Made by a program: the position numbers and the translations under genes. Under the pieces are notes generated by a model. It ran no database searches, had not been told where the DNA came from, and saw only the letters and a list, made by a program, of their open reading frames with translations. 39,380 nt of DNA from Phycisphaerales bacterium (GTDB lineage Bacteria; Planctomycetota; Phycisphaerae; Phycisphaerales; SM1A02): positions 1 to 39,380 of the forward strand of contig SIAP01000018.1 in NCBI GenBank assembly GCA_009691725.1, written 5' to 3'. This document shows, one piece after another, positions 7,530 to 15,396 of this stretch (the first letter of the stretch is position 1; the number at the start of each line of letters is the position of its first letter).

Positions 7530-7808
7530 TCAGAAGAGTTCAATCCGGTCCTCTGGATGCACGCGAACAACCGCGCGCTTTTCCCACTTGCCTGCGATCA
7601 AACCAAACTTGGAAGCACGATCTGCTTCCTTGCGGTTCAACACACTGACTCCAAGAACGCGAACCTTGTAAAGGGCGACGATGGCACTCTTGACATCGGT
7701 CTTCGTCGCACGACCATCAATTGCGAATGTGTAGCGATTGCAATCGCTTGCGCCACCATTGGCCTTTTCAGTGATGAGCGGTCGGTGAATGACTTCGGTG
7801 GGAATCAT
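7530..7808 (-). CDS. rplW: 50S ribosomal protein L23
   Basis: L23 is the main docking site for trigger factor and signal recognition particle at the tunnel exit. The 92-residue product begins MIPTEVIHRPLITEKA and contains YTFAIDGRATKTDVKSAI and VRVLGVSVLNRKE, all typical. Its ATG overlaps the rplD stop as ATGA, implying translational coupling. Confidence 0.97.
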   Translation of the reverse strand: MIPTEVIHRPLITEKANGGASDCNRYTFAIDGRATKTDVKSAIVALYKVRVLGVSVLNRKEADRASKFGLIAGKWEKRAVVRVHPEDRIELF

Positions 7809-8461
7809 GAGGTGACCTCTTGTTTCTTGGCAAAGCAGGTTTCGTCAATGAATGCCGTCAGCGTGGCGCGATCGATCACCATGTATCGATGATTCAGGAC
7901 AGCAAAGACATTGAGTTGATCGACGCGAATCGTCGAGGAATAAGGCAGATTTCCAGCACTCTGGCGCGCGCCGTCATTGGCTGCATCCAACACAATGAGG
8001 CAGGTGCGATCAATGCCGACCACGCCGAGGAGGGCGGCGAACGTCTCAGTCTTTGGAGTTGCGAAATTCAGGTGCTCGAAGCACTTCACTTCGCCATCGA
8101 CCAGTTTGGCGAGCAATGCGTTGCGATTGGCCAGTCGGCGCATCTTCTTTGGGAGCGACGAGCGCAGATCCTCACGCGTGCGAGTCTTGGCGAATGCAAC
8201 TCCACCACCCTTACGGATCGGCGTGCGCGACGCACCAGCGCGGGCGTTGCCTGTGCCCTTCTGCTTGTAGAGTTTTCGAGTGGATCCGTGCACCGCGCCG
8301 CGGCTCTTCGTGCGCGCGGAGCCTTGTCGCTGATTCAAATGAACCGCGACATACGCTTGTTTCAGCAATGCGCAGCGAACTTCGCCGCCGAGCATGGCAG
8401 GGTCGATCTGGATCGAGTCGACCTTCTTACCGTCATGAGAATAGATTGGGAGATCAATCAT
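7805..8461 (-). CDS. rplD: 50S ribosomal protein L4
   Basis: L4 binds 23S rRNA, and in gamma-proteobacteria also represses its own operon. The 218-residue product shows the family core: HLNQRQGSARTKSRGAVHGSTRKLYKQKGTGNARAG and the GGGVAFAKTRTR loop, then the C-terminal half with DLRSSLPKKMRR. The start is ATG 8461 with AAGGA (8470-8474) upstream. That site directly touches a stable hairpin (8475-8490). An unusually long 171-base gap separates it from rplC. Confidence 0.97.
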   Translation of the reverse strand: MIDLPIYSHDGKKVDSIQIDPAMLGGEVRCALLKQAYVAVHLNQRQGSARTKSRGAVHGSTRKLYKQKGTGNARAGASRTPIRKGGGVAFAKTRTREDLRSSLPKKMRRLANRNALLAKLVDGEVKCFEHLNFATPKTETFAALLGVVGIDRTCLIVLDAANDGARQSAGNLPYSSTIRVDQLNVFAVLNHRYMVIDRATLTAFIDETCFAKKQEVTS

Positions 8462-8632
8462 TTCTGGGTTCCTTCGGCGGGATTCCGCCGTTTTCGCCTC
8501 ACTCTCCAGACGCCAATCACAACAGGCGGCAGGCAGAGTTCGACTTGGATGTCAATTCAGGTTGTCCTTGTCGCATGGTTCCCGCGAGCGTGCGCTCTTA
8601 GGGCCTTTGCAACCAAACACAGCGTGTCGACG
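8462..8632 (-). promoter_or_regulatory. Long rplC-rplD spacer with hairpin at the rplD ribosome binding site
   Basis: All other spacers in this operon are short, but this one is 171 bases. Next to rplD it holds a hairpin with stem cggcgg/ccgccg (8475-8480 with 8485-8490) and a four-base loop. The rplD ribosome binding site AAGGA (8470-8474) starts directly at its foot. Read on the minus strand the spacer also has a TTGACA without a matching -10 box, and a 19-codon reading frame (8576-8517) with no support. A regulatory leader for rplD is possible; nothing else was recognised. Confidence 0.45.
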
Positions 8633-9331
8633 CTATGCCTTGGCCTGGATTCGTGCCTTTGGTTTGTAGAGCCGCGTGGCAGCTCGGACGATGAGATAAC
8701 CAGAGTTCGCGCCGGGGACCGCCCCCTTCACGATGAGCAAATTCTTTTCTGCGTCGATGCTGATGACATCAAGACTTCGCATTGTCGAGCGTTCATTGCC
8801 CAAGCGACCGGGCATCTTCTTGCCCTTCTTGATCTTTGCACCATGTCCACGATCCGTACCGTGGCTTCCGATGGATCCGGGAGATCGATGCTTTCGTTCG
8901 ACACCGTGCGATGCGCACAGTCCCTTGAAACGGTAGGCCTTCATCACTCCAGCGAATCCCTTGCCTTTGCTCGTGCCGATGACATCAACGAACTTGACCT
9001 TTTCAAAGATCGATGCGTCAATGGTTTGTCCGAGCGAAAACGCCTCGACTTGGGCATCGGTCTCGAGCCGGATTTCGCGGTGCATTCGCTTGGAAGTCAC
9101 TCCTGCTTTCGCATCGTGACCGATCACAGGCATCGAACTGCGGCGCGGCTTGACATCTTCGTACGCAATCTGCACTGCGCAGTATCCATCACTCGCCATG
9201 GTCTTGATCTGCGTGATGGAGCATGGTCCTGCGGAAATCACAGTGACTGGAATGTTGCGACCGTCATCGAGAAACCAACGGGTCATGCCGATTTTCCGGC
9301 CGATGATTGCGCTCGTGAGTGATGTGGTCAT
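8633..9331 (-). CDS. rplC: 50S ribosomal protein L3
   Basis: L3 is an early assembly protein reaching into the peptidyl transferase centre. The 232-residue product begins with IIGRKIGMTRWFLDDGR after a short lead, and has the hallmark stretch KGKGFAGVMKAYRFKG ... HRSPGSIGSHGTDRGHGAKIKKGKKMPGRLGNER. The central loop that approaches the catalytic centre is intact. The start ATG 9331 lies 19 bases after the rpsJ stop, with only a weak GGAA ribosome binding site. Confidence 0.97.
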   Translation of the reverse strand: MTTSLTSAIIGRKIGMTRWFLDDGRNIPVTVISAGPCSITQIKTMASDGYCAVQIAYEDVKPRRSSMPVIGHDAKAGVTSKRMHREIRLETDAQVEAFSLGQTIDASIFEKVKFVDVIGTSKGKGFAGVMKAYRFKGLCASHGVERKHRSPGSIGSHGTDRGHGAKIKKGKKMPGRLGNERSTMRSLDVISIDAEKNLLIVKGAVPGANSGYLIVRAATRLYKPKARIQAKA

Positions 9332-9350
9332 TTCAGGGTTCCGGGGGCAA

Positions 9351-9656
9351 CTAGGCCTTGATCTTGACGAACACGCCGGCGGGAACCACCAAACGGTTCA
9401 GTGCATCAACGGTCTTCGCGTTTGTATCGGTGATGTCGATGATGCGCTTGTGGGTACGGATCTCGAACTGTTCGCGGCTCTTCTTGTCGATGAACGGCGA
9501 TCGATTGACAGTGTAAATCTCGCGGCGTGTTGGCAGCGGAACAGGTCCCGCGACGCGTGCGCCACTGATCTTGGATTGCTCAACGATTTCTCTGGCGCTC
9601 GCATCGAGCACCTGATGGTCGTACGCTTCGAGTCTTATGCGAATAGTTCCGTTCAT
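9351..9656 (-). CDS. rpsJ: 30S ribosomal protein S10 (first gene of the operon)
   Basis: S10 is part of the small-subunit head and also, as NusE, of the transcription antitermination complex. The 101-residue product begins [18 protein letters not shown] and contains [37 protein letters not shown] core, which is highly typical. The start is ATG 9656; no strong ribosome binding site precedes it. It is the first gene of the operon, and a good sigma-70 promoter lies 33-60 bases upstream, within the beginning of a divergent gene. Confidence 0.98.
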   Translation of the reverse strand: MNGTIRIRLEAYDHQVLDASAREIVEQSKISGARVAGPVPLPTRREIYTVNRSPFIDKKSREQFEIRTHKRIIDITDTNAKTVDALNRLVVPAGVFVKIKA

Positions 9657-9688
9657 AGTTCACGCCCGTGATATGGGGCGAATCGGTG

Positions 9689-9716
9689 ATACTAGCGTCC
9701 GCATGCAAACTGTCAA
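9689..9716 (-). promoter_or_regulatory. Sigma-70 promoter of the S10-spc operon
   Basis: On the minus strand a perfect TTGACA (-35, 9716-9711) is followed after 16 bases by TAGTAT (-10, 9694-9689; four of six to TATAAT). The expected transcript start is near 9682, leaving a leader of only about 25 bases before rpsJ. That is too short for an E. coli type L4-responsive leader. Confidence 0.75.
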
Positions 9717-11352
9717 CCGATGGCGAAACTCACCACTTCGAACGCAAATTCCTTCGTTGATCTCTCTCGTGGGATTCATCGTGGTGAACCTGAGTGCACC
9801 CCAAAGAGCAATTGCTGCTGGAATGACGGACGATGTTGCGGAGCTTCTGTCCAATAATCGCGATGTATTTGGCGAAATTCAGCAGGATGGACGAAGACCG
9901 ATCCGACCTACTCCAAAACCACCCACGACTCCGCCGCCAGACGCCCCGACTGCACCTGCCACCGCGCCGCCAGCACGAGAGGAAACGGTGCCTGCGCCTC
10001 CGGCAACAACTCTGGCCGCAGTCCCAAAGCAGCATGCGTCGATGATCGATCTCGACCAGGATGCGATGGCACTCGATTCGCTCGGAGTTCGCTTTCGCGC
10101 CCCAAAAGGGGCGATTCTGACAAAGCCGATCACGGGCGCCATGCCGATCTACACAGTGGACGACTCACAGGATCCAACGCGATTTCATATGCAGATTCAG
10201 ACGTTGGTGTCAGAGCTTGCCGATCCAACTCCGTCGAGTCAAATCGCGGAATACCTCGCCTCTCTCAAGAAGCGGAATGAAAATTTCACTGTTCTTTTGA
10301 ATGCACCGTGGGTCCATTCGACGGCGAGAGGGCACTACCTGCTCACACGAACAGACCTCGGGGGAGGTGTCATCGCAATCCAGGGATGGCTCGTCCTTCA
10401 GACTGGACCCTATGACTTTGTGGTGTTCAGCCTGCTCAGTTCGGAATTGGAGTTTCAGAACATCCGCCCCACACTCGAAGCGAGTTTCCGAACCATCGAG
10501 TTTGGCGATCTCGAAAGGATTGCCGCCGCCCGAGTCGCGCGCCTTCGGAAGGGAAGCGAATGGCTCGCCTCGTTGACACCGAAACTGCTGGAGTCTGTCT
10601 GCACCAACGAGCCGCGTCTCTACCGAGTCTGGCACGCCGATCCACATGGGAAGGAGCAAGAGATCGGCTACTACAGAGTCACGGTCATGGCTGGGAAAAT
10701 GGCCGATGCATCGGGGGAACAACCACCTGCGAAATCCGACAATCCAACGGGAATGTTGGTGCTTTTGCAGGGTCGCACCATCATCGATGCATCGACCAGT
10801 CGATTCGCAGACACCGAAGCTCGCTTTTGGACATCGTGGGATCGCGGGAGCGAAGCGTGGACGAGTCGCGTGACCGAACGGGGCGGCACACTCTCCGAGA
10901 AATCGTTCGCCCAAACCGGGATTCGTTCGCCCTCGGGTGTTGGAAACCCACGGCAAACACTCAAGGTGATCAACGGAAATGCGCAGTCGCGGACACGCGA
11001 TGAGCAGGAATGGATCGTCCCGACTGGGCTCTATCTCTCGCAGGGCGAAACAGTGATCATCGGCGAACTCCTGCCGCGCGCCGAAGGTCAAGCACCGCTG
11101 AACATCGCGTGTTACGCATTCAATCCGCAGTCGATGACCATGCCGCAACGCATCGACACATGGACTCGCACCTCTGAGGGTCACTGGATGTTGTTGACTC
11201 AGCCCGCACTCGACGAACCCGCGGACATCGCATGGCATGATTCAAAGGGTCGCCGAATCCGTCGAACGGAACCAGATGGCATCTCGACGGAACTCTGTCT
11301 GCCCCGACAATTACAGCAGATTTGGAGTGATCGGGGTCTCTCGACGCGATGA
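9703..11352 (+). CDS. Secreted or periplasmic Pro-rich protein of unknown function
   Basis: I do not recognise a named family. The start is placed at ATG 9703 because it gives a signal peptide: basic residues, then a hydrophobic segment (about residues 15-35, LISLVGFIVVNL) ending at an Ala-rich site (RAIAAG). ATG 9673 and 9637 are in frame alternatives. After the mature start come about 35 residues, a Pro/Thr/Ala-rich linker (about residues 65-100), and a folded region from about 115 with DSLGVRFRAPKGA, repeated beta-rich stretches and a conserved-looking GYYRVTVMAG. It runs divergently from rpsJ with only 46 bases between start codons, and its stop overlaps the next gene as ATGA. A cell-envelope role is likely given the signal peptide and the lipoprotein next door. 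Confidence 0.8.
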   Translation: MQTVNRWRNSPLRTQIPSLISLVGFIVVNLSAPQRAIAAGMTDDVAELLSNNRDVFGEIQQDGRRPIRPTPKPPTTPPPDAPTAPATAPPAREETVPAPPATTLAAVPKQHASMIDLDQDAMALDSLGVRFRAPKGAILTKPITGAMPIYTVDDSQDPTRFHMQIQTLVSELADPTPSSQIAEYLASLKKRNENFTVLLNAPWVHSTARGHYLLTRTDLGGGVIAIQGWLVLQTGPYDFVVFSLLSSELEFQNIRPTLEASFRTIEFGDLERIAAARVARLRKGSEWLASLTPKLLESVCTNEPRLYRVWHADPHGKEQEIGYYRVTVMAGKMADASGEQPPAKSDNPTGMLVLLQGRTIIDASTSRFADTEARFWTSWDRGSEAWTSRVTERGGTLSEKSFAQTGIRSPSGVGNPRQTLKVINGNAQSRTRDEQEWIVPTGLYLSQGETVIIGELLPRAEGQAPLNIACYAFNPQSMTMPQRIDTWTRTSEGHWMLLTQPALDEPADIAWHDSKGRRIRRTEPDGISTELCLPRQLQQIWSDRGLSTR

Positions 11353-12131
11353 GACGATCACCCTCGATTGGCAACTGGCGAGGGGTCTGCGAATGTGCCT
11401 TCGCCTCGCTCTGCATGGCTGGGTGCGCACAGCAGTTGGCCGTTGAACCATCGACTCAGCGCGTGTTTGAACTGTTGGCAGGATCGACTGGGGTGTCCAT
11501 GATCGACTGCGCGGATCAGGTCGCACCTCTCGGTTCCGAGTGGTTATGGCAACGCATGGATAGCGACGGGCGTGCCTTGCGTGATGCGCCGATTCGCGCC
11601 TGCGCCGCAGCAACATCGCAGTACGGAGCGCAGTGGATGGTCCCCATGATCAGCGGCGACCGAGAATTTTTTGTGCATACTCATGCAAACACGATTGGGC
11701 TGACAGCGGTTGAAGCCCCTTCGGACAGGGCGATCAGCACCTTCACTCCCCCGCTTGGAATCGCAGTGGGTCCATTGCATCTTGGGGACGAAGTCGTGAC
11801 AACCAGCACCATGCGAATTGAGTGGATCGACAGTCGAGGTGAACGGGATCACGGAATCGGCGAAAGAACTGCACGGTTCGTCACATGCGCTCGCGTGCGA
11901 ACCCCGCTGGGAGTGTTCGACACAGCACAGGTTGAGACACGCTTTCTTGCGCGACTTCAATTCGCCCACGTGCAACGCACAGGAACAGTGTGGGTCGTAC
12001 CTGGAATCGGACCGATCGCTGAAACATGGCGGGAATTCGTGCGGGTTTTTGGCGTTCTGATCTCGGATGAGTCTGGAGCTGCGGTCCGCGTTTCGCAGAT
12101 TCTGCTCGCACCACCGACGCCGCTCCCCTAG
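11349..12131 (+). CDS. Probable lipoprotein of unknown function
   Basis: The 260-residue product starts at ATG 11349, overlapping the previous stop by four bases, so the two are probably co-translated. The N-terminus has a hydrophobic stretch ending in LCMAGC, which resembles a lipobox with Cys26 as the lipid anchor; Met at -3 is not ideal. The rest shows beta-rich segments such as GIAVGPLHLGDEV and TGTVWVVPGIGPIAETWREF. The latter resembles the ending of many small planctomycete periplasmic proteins that I cannot name. No enzyme motif is visible. Confidence 0.75.
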   Translation: MRRSPSIGNWRGVCECAFASLCMAGCAQQLAVEPSTQRVFELLAGSTGVSMIDCADQVAPLGSEWLWQRMDSDGRALRDAPIRACAAATSQYGAQWMVPMISGDREFFVHTHANTIGLTAVEAPSDRAISTFTPPLGIAVGPLHLGDEVVTTSTMRIEWIDSRGERDHGIGERTARFVTCARVRTPLGVFDTAQVETRFLARLQFAHVQRTGTVWVVPGIGPIAETWREFVRVFGVLISDESGAAVRVSQILLAPPTPLP

Positions 12132-12146
12132 AGTGCACTTCTTGTG

Positions 12147-12908
12147 ATGCGCGCAGCACCCTCCATCTTGGTCGCGATTCCCGCTCACAACGAGGAGCAG
12201 TCCATCGACCGCGTCCTCCCACGGGTGCTTGCGCACGCTCTCCCGGTCCTGGTGATCGATGATGGCTCAACGGATGCAACCGCTGCGTGCGCTGCGAAGT
12301 GGCCCGTTGAACTCGCGAGAAATCCGCGCAATGTTGGCTACGGCAGAGTGATGAAAGACATCTTCGCATTCGCGTGCATGCGCAATTTCGACTGGGTCAT
12401 CACGATGGACTGCGACGAACAACACGAACCTGCGTTGATCCCACACTTCGTCGATGCCGTCAGGTGCAACGATTCGGATGTCGTCTCTGGAAGCAGATAC
12501 CTCGTGGCATGCGCGAACGATCATGATGCACCGGCGGATCGAAGTGCGATCAATCGCACGCTAACCCGCGAAATCAATGCTCTCCTGCCGGGAGCATTTG
12601 GTGCCGGACTGACCGATTCGTTCTGCGGCTTCAAGGCATATCGCACACTCGCCTGCGCCGCATTGCAGTTGGACGCAGACGGGTACGAGTTCCCGATGCA
12701 GTTCTGGATTCAAGCCGCAGCGAATCGTTTGCGCGTACGAGAGATTGCGGTGCCCCGGATCTATCTGGATCCCAACCGTTCGTTTGGAAATGATCTTGAC
12801 GATCCAACTCGACGCCTGCAGGTCTATCGAGAAACGCTGGCGCGTGAAATGCAGCGGTGTCGCGGTCGCCTGATTCCAGTTCGGCGGGCATCGTGCGCGC
12901 GCGCGTGA
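12147..12908 (+). CDS. Family 2 glycosyltransferase
   Basis: The 253-residue protein is a GT-A fold sugar transferase. It shows the N-terminal nucleotide-binding pattern VAIPAHNEEQSIDRVL, the VIDDGSTDAT motif near residue 38 and a metal-binding Asp-Cys-Asp near residue 89 (VITMDCDEQHEP), followed by VSGSRYL. These are the marks of the dolichyl-phosphate-mannose-synthase-like branch of GT2. It has no C-terminal membrane segments, so it is likely cytosolic or peripheral. ATG 12147 is preceded by an in-frame GTG (12144). It follows the lipoprotein gene by 15 bases. The acceptor is unknown; a glycolipid or polyprenyl phosphate is an inference from the subfamily. Confidence 0.9.
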   Translation: MRAAPSILVAIPAHNEEQSIDRVLPRVLAHALPVLVIDDGSTDATAACAAKWPVELARNPRNVGYGRVMKDIFAFACMRNFDWVITMDCDEQHEPALIPHFVDAVRCNDSDVVSGSRYLVACANDHDAPADRSAINRTLTREINALLPGAFGAGLTDSFCGFKAYRTLACAALQLDADGYEFPMQFWIQAAANRLRVREIAVPRIYLDPNRSFGNDLDDPTRRLQVYRETLAREMQRCRGRLIPVRRASCARA

Positions 12909-12921
12909 TGGCGAAGCGCAG

Positions 12922-14367
12922 ATGGCACAGAGGGACGATCCGCTTGATGCACGCCGCGCCAGCGACGCCCCAGCCATGTCGTGCCAACTCCAATGTTGCG
13001 GACTTCTCTCGAGAACGCTCGATCCGAGTGTCGTGGAACTGCGCACCAGGTTGCGACACGCGCTGGGATTGCAGGCGCGGTTCATCGCGGGCGCAGGGCA
13101 TCAACCGACCGCATGGCACGCCGGACTGCTCGCGAAGTTTGTCGCGGCATCCAATGTTGCGCGGTTGATGGGACCATCTGCATGCTGGGTGCATTTCCTC
13201 AGCGACCAAGATGTCGGAGATCCGCTGCGGATCGACCTTCCGACACGCGATGGCGCCGGAAGGGTGCGAAAGCAGTCGCTTCATCTGGCAGCCCCATCCG
13301 CATCGCTCGCCGCAGGAGCCATCGCATGTGCCCGCGCTGCGTTGGATGTTCGCGCACCGACCGGAGTGATGCTCGCTTCGAGGCAGGCAACTGACGCACT
13401 CGAGCGCACTGTGGATTCGCTCACGAAATCACGCAATTCTCCGACGGCAGCTCTGCAAATGGCACGTGCGAACGAATTGTGCGCCAGCGGTTGGATCGAT
13501 CGATCTGCGGCCATCATCACCAGCGCATCGTTGTTGACCAATGAGGCGATCGCACCGATCGTGAACTGCATCTTGGATTCCCCAGAGGAGTGTGCGAAGC
13601 GATTCAATTCCGCGCTGCGGATTGATCAGCGCGCCGCACGACCGCTGCGCGAGGCGGGATCGGACTCCGAGGTCCCACTTTGGGGAGTCCGCAGCGATGG
13701 CTGCCGCGAACGACTCTCTGCAACAGAGGCACGCCGCCGATTGTCCGATGGCTGCGTGGTGCTGCCCCGCGCATTCCTTGCCTCTGGAATCATGCGCCTC
13801 GTCTGTGATGTGTTCTTTCACGGCACCGGCGGTGCGCGATACGAACGAGTTGGTGAGATGTGGTGGCGAGACTTTCTGGGCATTGCACTCCCAGATTTCG
13901 CAGTCGCCACCGCGACCATTCTGCCATCGATGAAAGACCTGGGTATCTCGATCGATCAGCAGCAGCCTGGTGGACTGACATGGCGTGAGGCGTGGTGGGA
14001 TCCCACGCGACTTGCATCCGATGGGGCAACGAAACGGATGATCGAACCGGTGCGCGCCGCGTTCTTGCAACGGATCGCAGATGCGCCGAGACGCTCCATG
14101 GAGCGCAACCGCGCGTATCGAGAACTCTGCTCGCACATCGACTCACAACGGAGCGCACGCCGGTCAGCACTCGATGCGCTCGAAGCACATGATCGGAGCA
14201 ATCGAGTTCTGTTGGATCAAGGTCTCTTGGCACAGGATCGCACCTGGCCCTTCGCGCTGTTGGCGAAATCACAACTTGATGCAATGAGCGCGCAACTGTT
14301 GGAGCAACTGAATTGGCAGCGCACGGCGCCGGTCATGCCCACACCGATCACGCTCCACACCGATTAG
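12922..14367 (+). CDS. Conserved-type hypothetical protein, faint BshC resemblance
   Basis: The 481-residue protein is not clearly recognised. Two segments resemble BshC, the cysteine-adding enzyme of bacillithiol synthesis: FIAGAGHQPTAWHAGLLAK near residue 53 recalls the BshC GQQ-GL-TGPLYT-K motif, and FFHGTGGARYERVGE near residue 296 followed by an Ala-Thr-Ala-Thr stretch recalls the BshC GG-GE-Y motif. The order and spacing are similar, but the residues differ enough that the reaction may be different. No bshA- or bshB-like gene is in the window. It is the last gene of the run that starts at 9703, and its TAG shares two bases with the TAA of the convergent exoribonuclease gene. Length is a little less than BshC (about 530). 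Confidence 0.6.
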   Translation: MAQRDDPLDARRASDAPAMSCQLQCCGLLSRTLDPSVVELRTRLRHALGLQARFIAGAGHQPTAWHAGLLAKFVAASNVARLMGPSACWVHFLSDQDVGDPLRIDLPTRDGAGRVRKQSLHLAAPSASLAAGAIACARAALDVRAPTGVMLASRQATDALERTVDSLTKSRNSPTAALQMARANELCASGWIDRSAAIITSASLLTNEAIAPIVNCILDSPEECAKRFNSALRIDQRAARPLREAGSDSEVPLWGVRSDGCRERLSATEARRRLSDGCVVLPRAFLASGIMRLVCDVFFHGTGGARYERVGEMWWRDFLGIALPDFAVATATILPSMKDLGISIDQQQPGGLTWREAWWDPTRLASDGATKRMIEPVRAAFLQRIADAPRRSMERNRAYRELCSHIDSQRSARRSALDALEAHDRSNRVLLDQGLLAQDRTWPFALLAKSQLDAMSAQLLEQLNWQRTAPVMPTPITLHTD

Positions 14368-15371
14368 GAAGGATGCACGGCAACAGGATTGAGCGGATCT
14401 GGCCGATACATCCGTGCGTCGAGGCTCCACACACGCTCGGTGAATTGCGCGTTCCCAGCATGCAGTCGATCACGAGCCACAGCGTGAATTGCAATGGTGG
14501 TCTTTGCCTCGAGGTTGTCGAGCATTGCGACAAAGATCGCCTCCGGTGTCGATGGCAATTTCGCTGCGCCGTGTTCGAGTGAGCCGTGATGCGAGACGAC
14601 CACATGCTGCAGGACCGTCACGGTTTCGCTTGAAAGCCTGATGCCGCTGGTGCGGGCAGCCATCGCCGCCTTCAATTGCAACCAGATCGCCCCACGCACC
14701 AGGTGCCCGATCAGCTGCCCATCCATCGTGTAGTTGAAGCCCCTTTCCCACTCAAGTTCAACGGTCTTTCCGAGGTCGTGCAGAAAGAGACTCAACAGCA
14801 CGATGTCGCGATTCAACTGCGGATACAGGGGAAGCATGCGATCGGCGAGTTGCATCAGTTGATGAGTGTGCTCGAGGAGTCCACCGATCCATGCGTGATG
14901 CACATTCGTGGCAGCAGGAGCATGTCGAAAGGCGGCCATCATCGCTTCGTCGGTCAAGTACGCATCCGCGAGGGCTCGCATGCCCGGGTCATGCATCGAG
15001 TGCAGCAGCGCCTGCACCTCGTGATACATCGCGTTGATGTCCTTGGTCGTCGTCGGCAGGAGCGCGACTAAATCTGCGGGCGAGACTTCGACGCCTTCGA
15101 TGTGGTCCAGAATGACCTGGATTTGCCCGTTGTACAACTCGACTCGACCTGTGATATGCGCATATCCCGTCCGACTGACTTCGGAAAGCATCGATTCGTC
15201 AAAGGTCCATTTGCGCGCCGCTGCTTCTCCAGACGCATCTCGAATCAGCGACTTGAAGTAGCACTTTCCGGCGCGGGTCACCGCAGTTTGAGGATTCACC
15301 AAACTGTAAAGGCCATCGATGAATGCACCCGACTTGAGATCACGAATGTTGAGGTGCGCGGGCGAGTTCAT
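14364..15371 (-). CDS. 3'-5' exoribonuclease, YhaM/CBF1-like (OB fold plus HD domain)
   Basis: The 335-residue product matches the YhaM type. An N-terminal OB-fold-like region (about residues 20-95, with KCYFKSLIRDASG and ITGRVELYNGQIQVIL) is followed by an HD phosphohydrolase domain. The HD metal ligands are visible: His158-His159 with GGLLEH (163-168), His198-Asp199 (LFLHDLGKT) and His261-His262 (VVSHHGSLEHG). YhaM enzymes trim single-stranded RNA or DNA from the 3' end in the cytosol with Mn or Co. The start is ATG 15371, with AAAGG about ten bases upstream; the frame is open further but enters the neighbouring gene. It is the last gene of the operon that starts at lysS. Confidence 0.9.
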   Translation of the reverse strand: MNSPAHLNIRDLKSGAFIDGLYSLVNPQTAVTRAGKCYFKSLIRDASGEAAARKWTFDESMLSEVSRTGYAHITGRVELYNGQIQVILDHIEGVEVSPADLVALLPTTTKDINAMYHEVQALLHSMHDPGMRALADAYLTDEAMMAAFRHAPAATNVHHAWIGGLLEHTHQLMQLADRMLPLYPQLNRDIVLLSLFLHDLGKTVELEWERGFNYTMDGQLIGHLVRGAIWLQLKAAMAARTSGIRLSSETVTVLQHVVVSHHGSLEHGAAKLPSTPEAIFVAMLDNLEAKTTIAIHAVARDRLHAGNAQFTERVWSLDARMYRPDPLNPVAVHPS

Positions 15372-15396
15372 GAGAAGACCTTTCGGGTGCGTGAGT

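Noticed and set aside
8517..8576. A 19-codon frame inside the rplC-rplD spacer as a leader peptide
   Set aside because: No ribosome binding site and no codon pattern suggesting attenuation; such short frames are expected by chance.
7820..9322. A 500-codon open frame on the plus strand opposite rplC and rplD
   Set aside because: It runs antisense to two certain ribosomal genes and their spacer, has no ribosome binding site and no recognisable motif. Long antisense frames are common in this GC-rich sequence.
10210..11238. A 342-codon minus-strand frame opposite the secreted Pro-rich protein
   Set aside because: The plus-strand frame has a signal peptide and is coupled to its neighbour by ATGA; the minus frame has unusual Cys/His/Arg-rich composition and no start signal.
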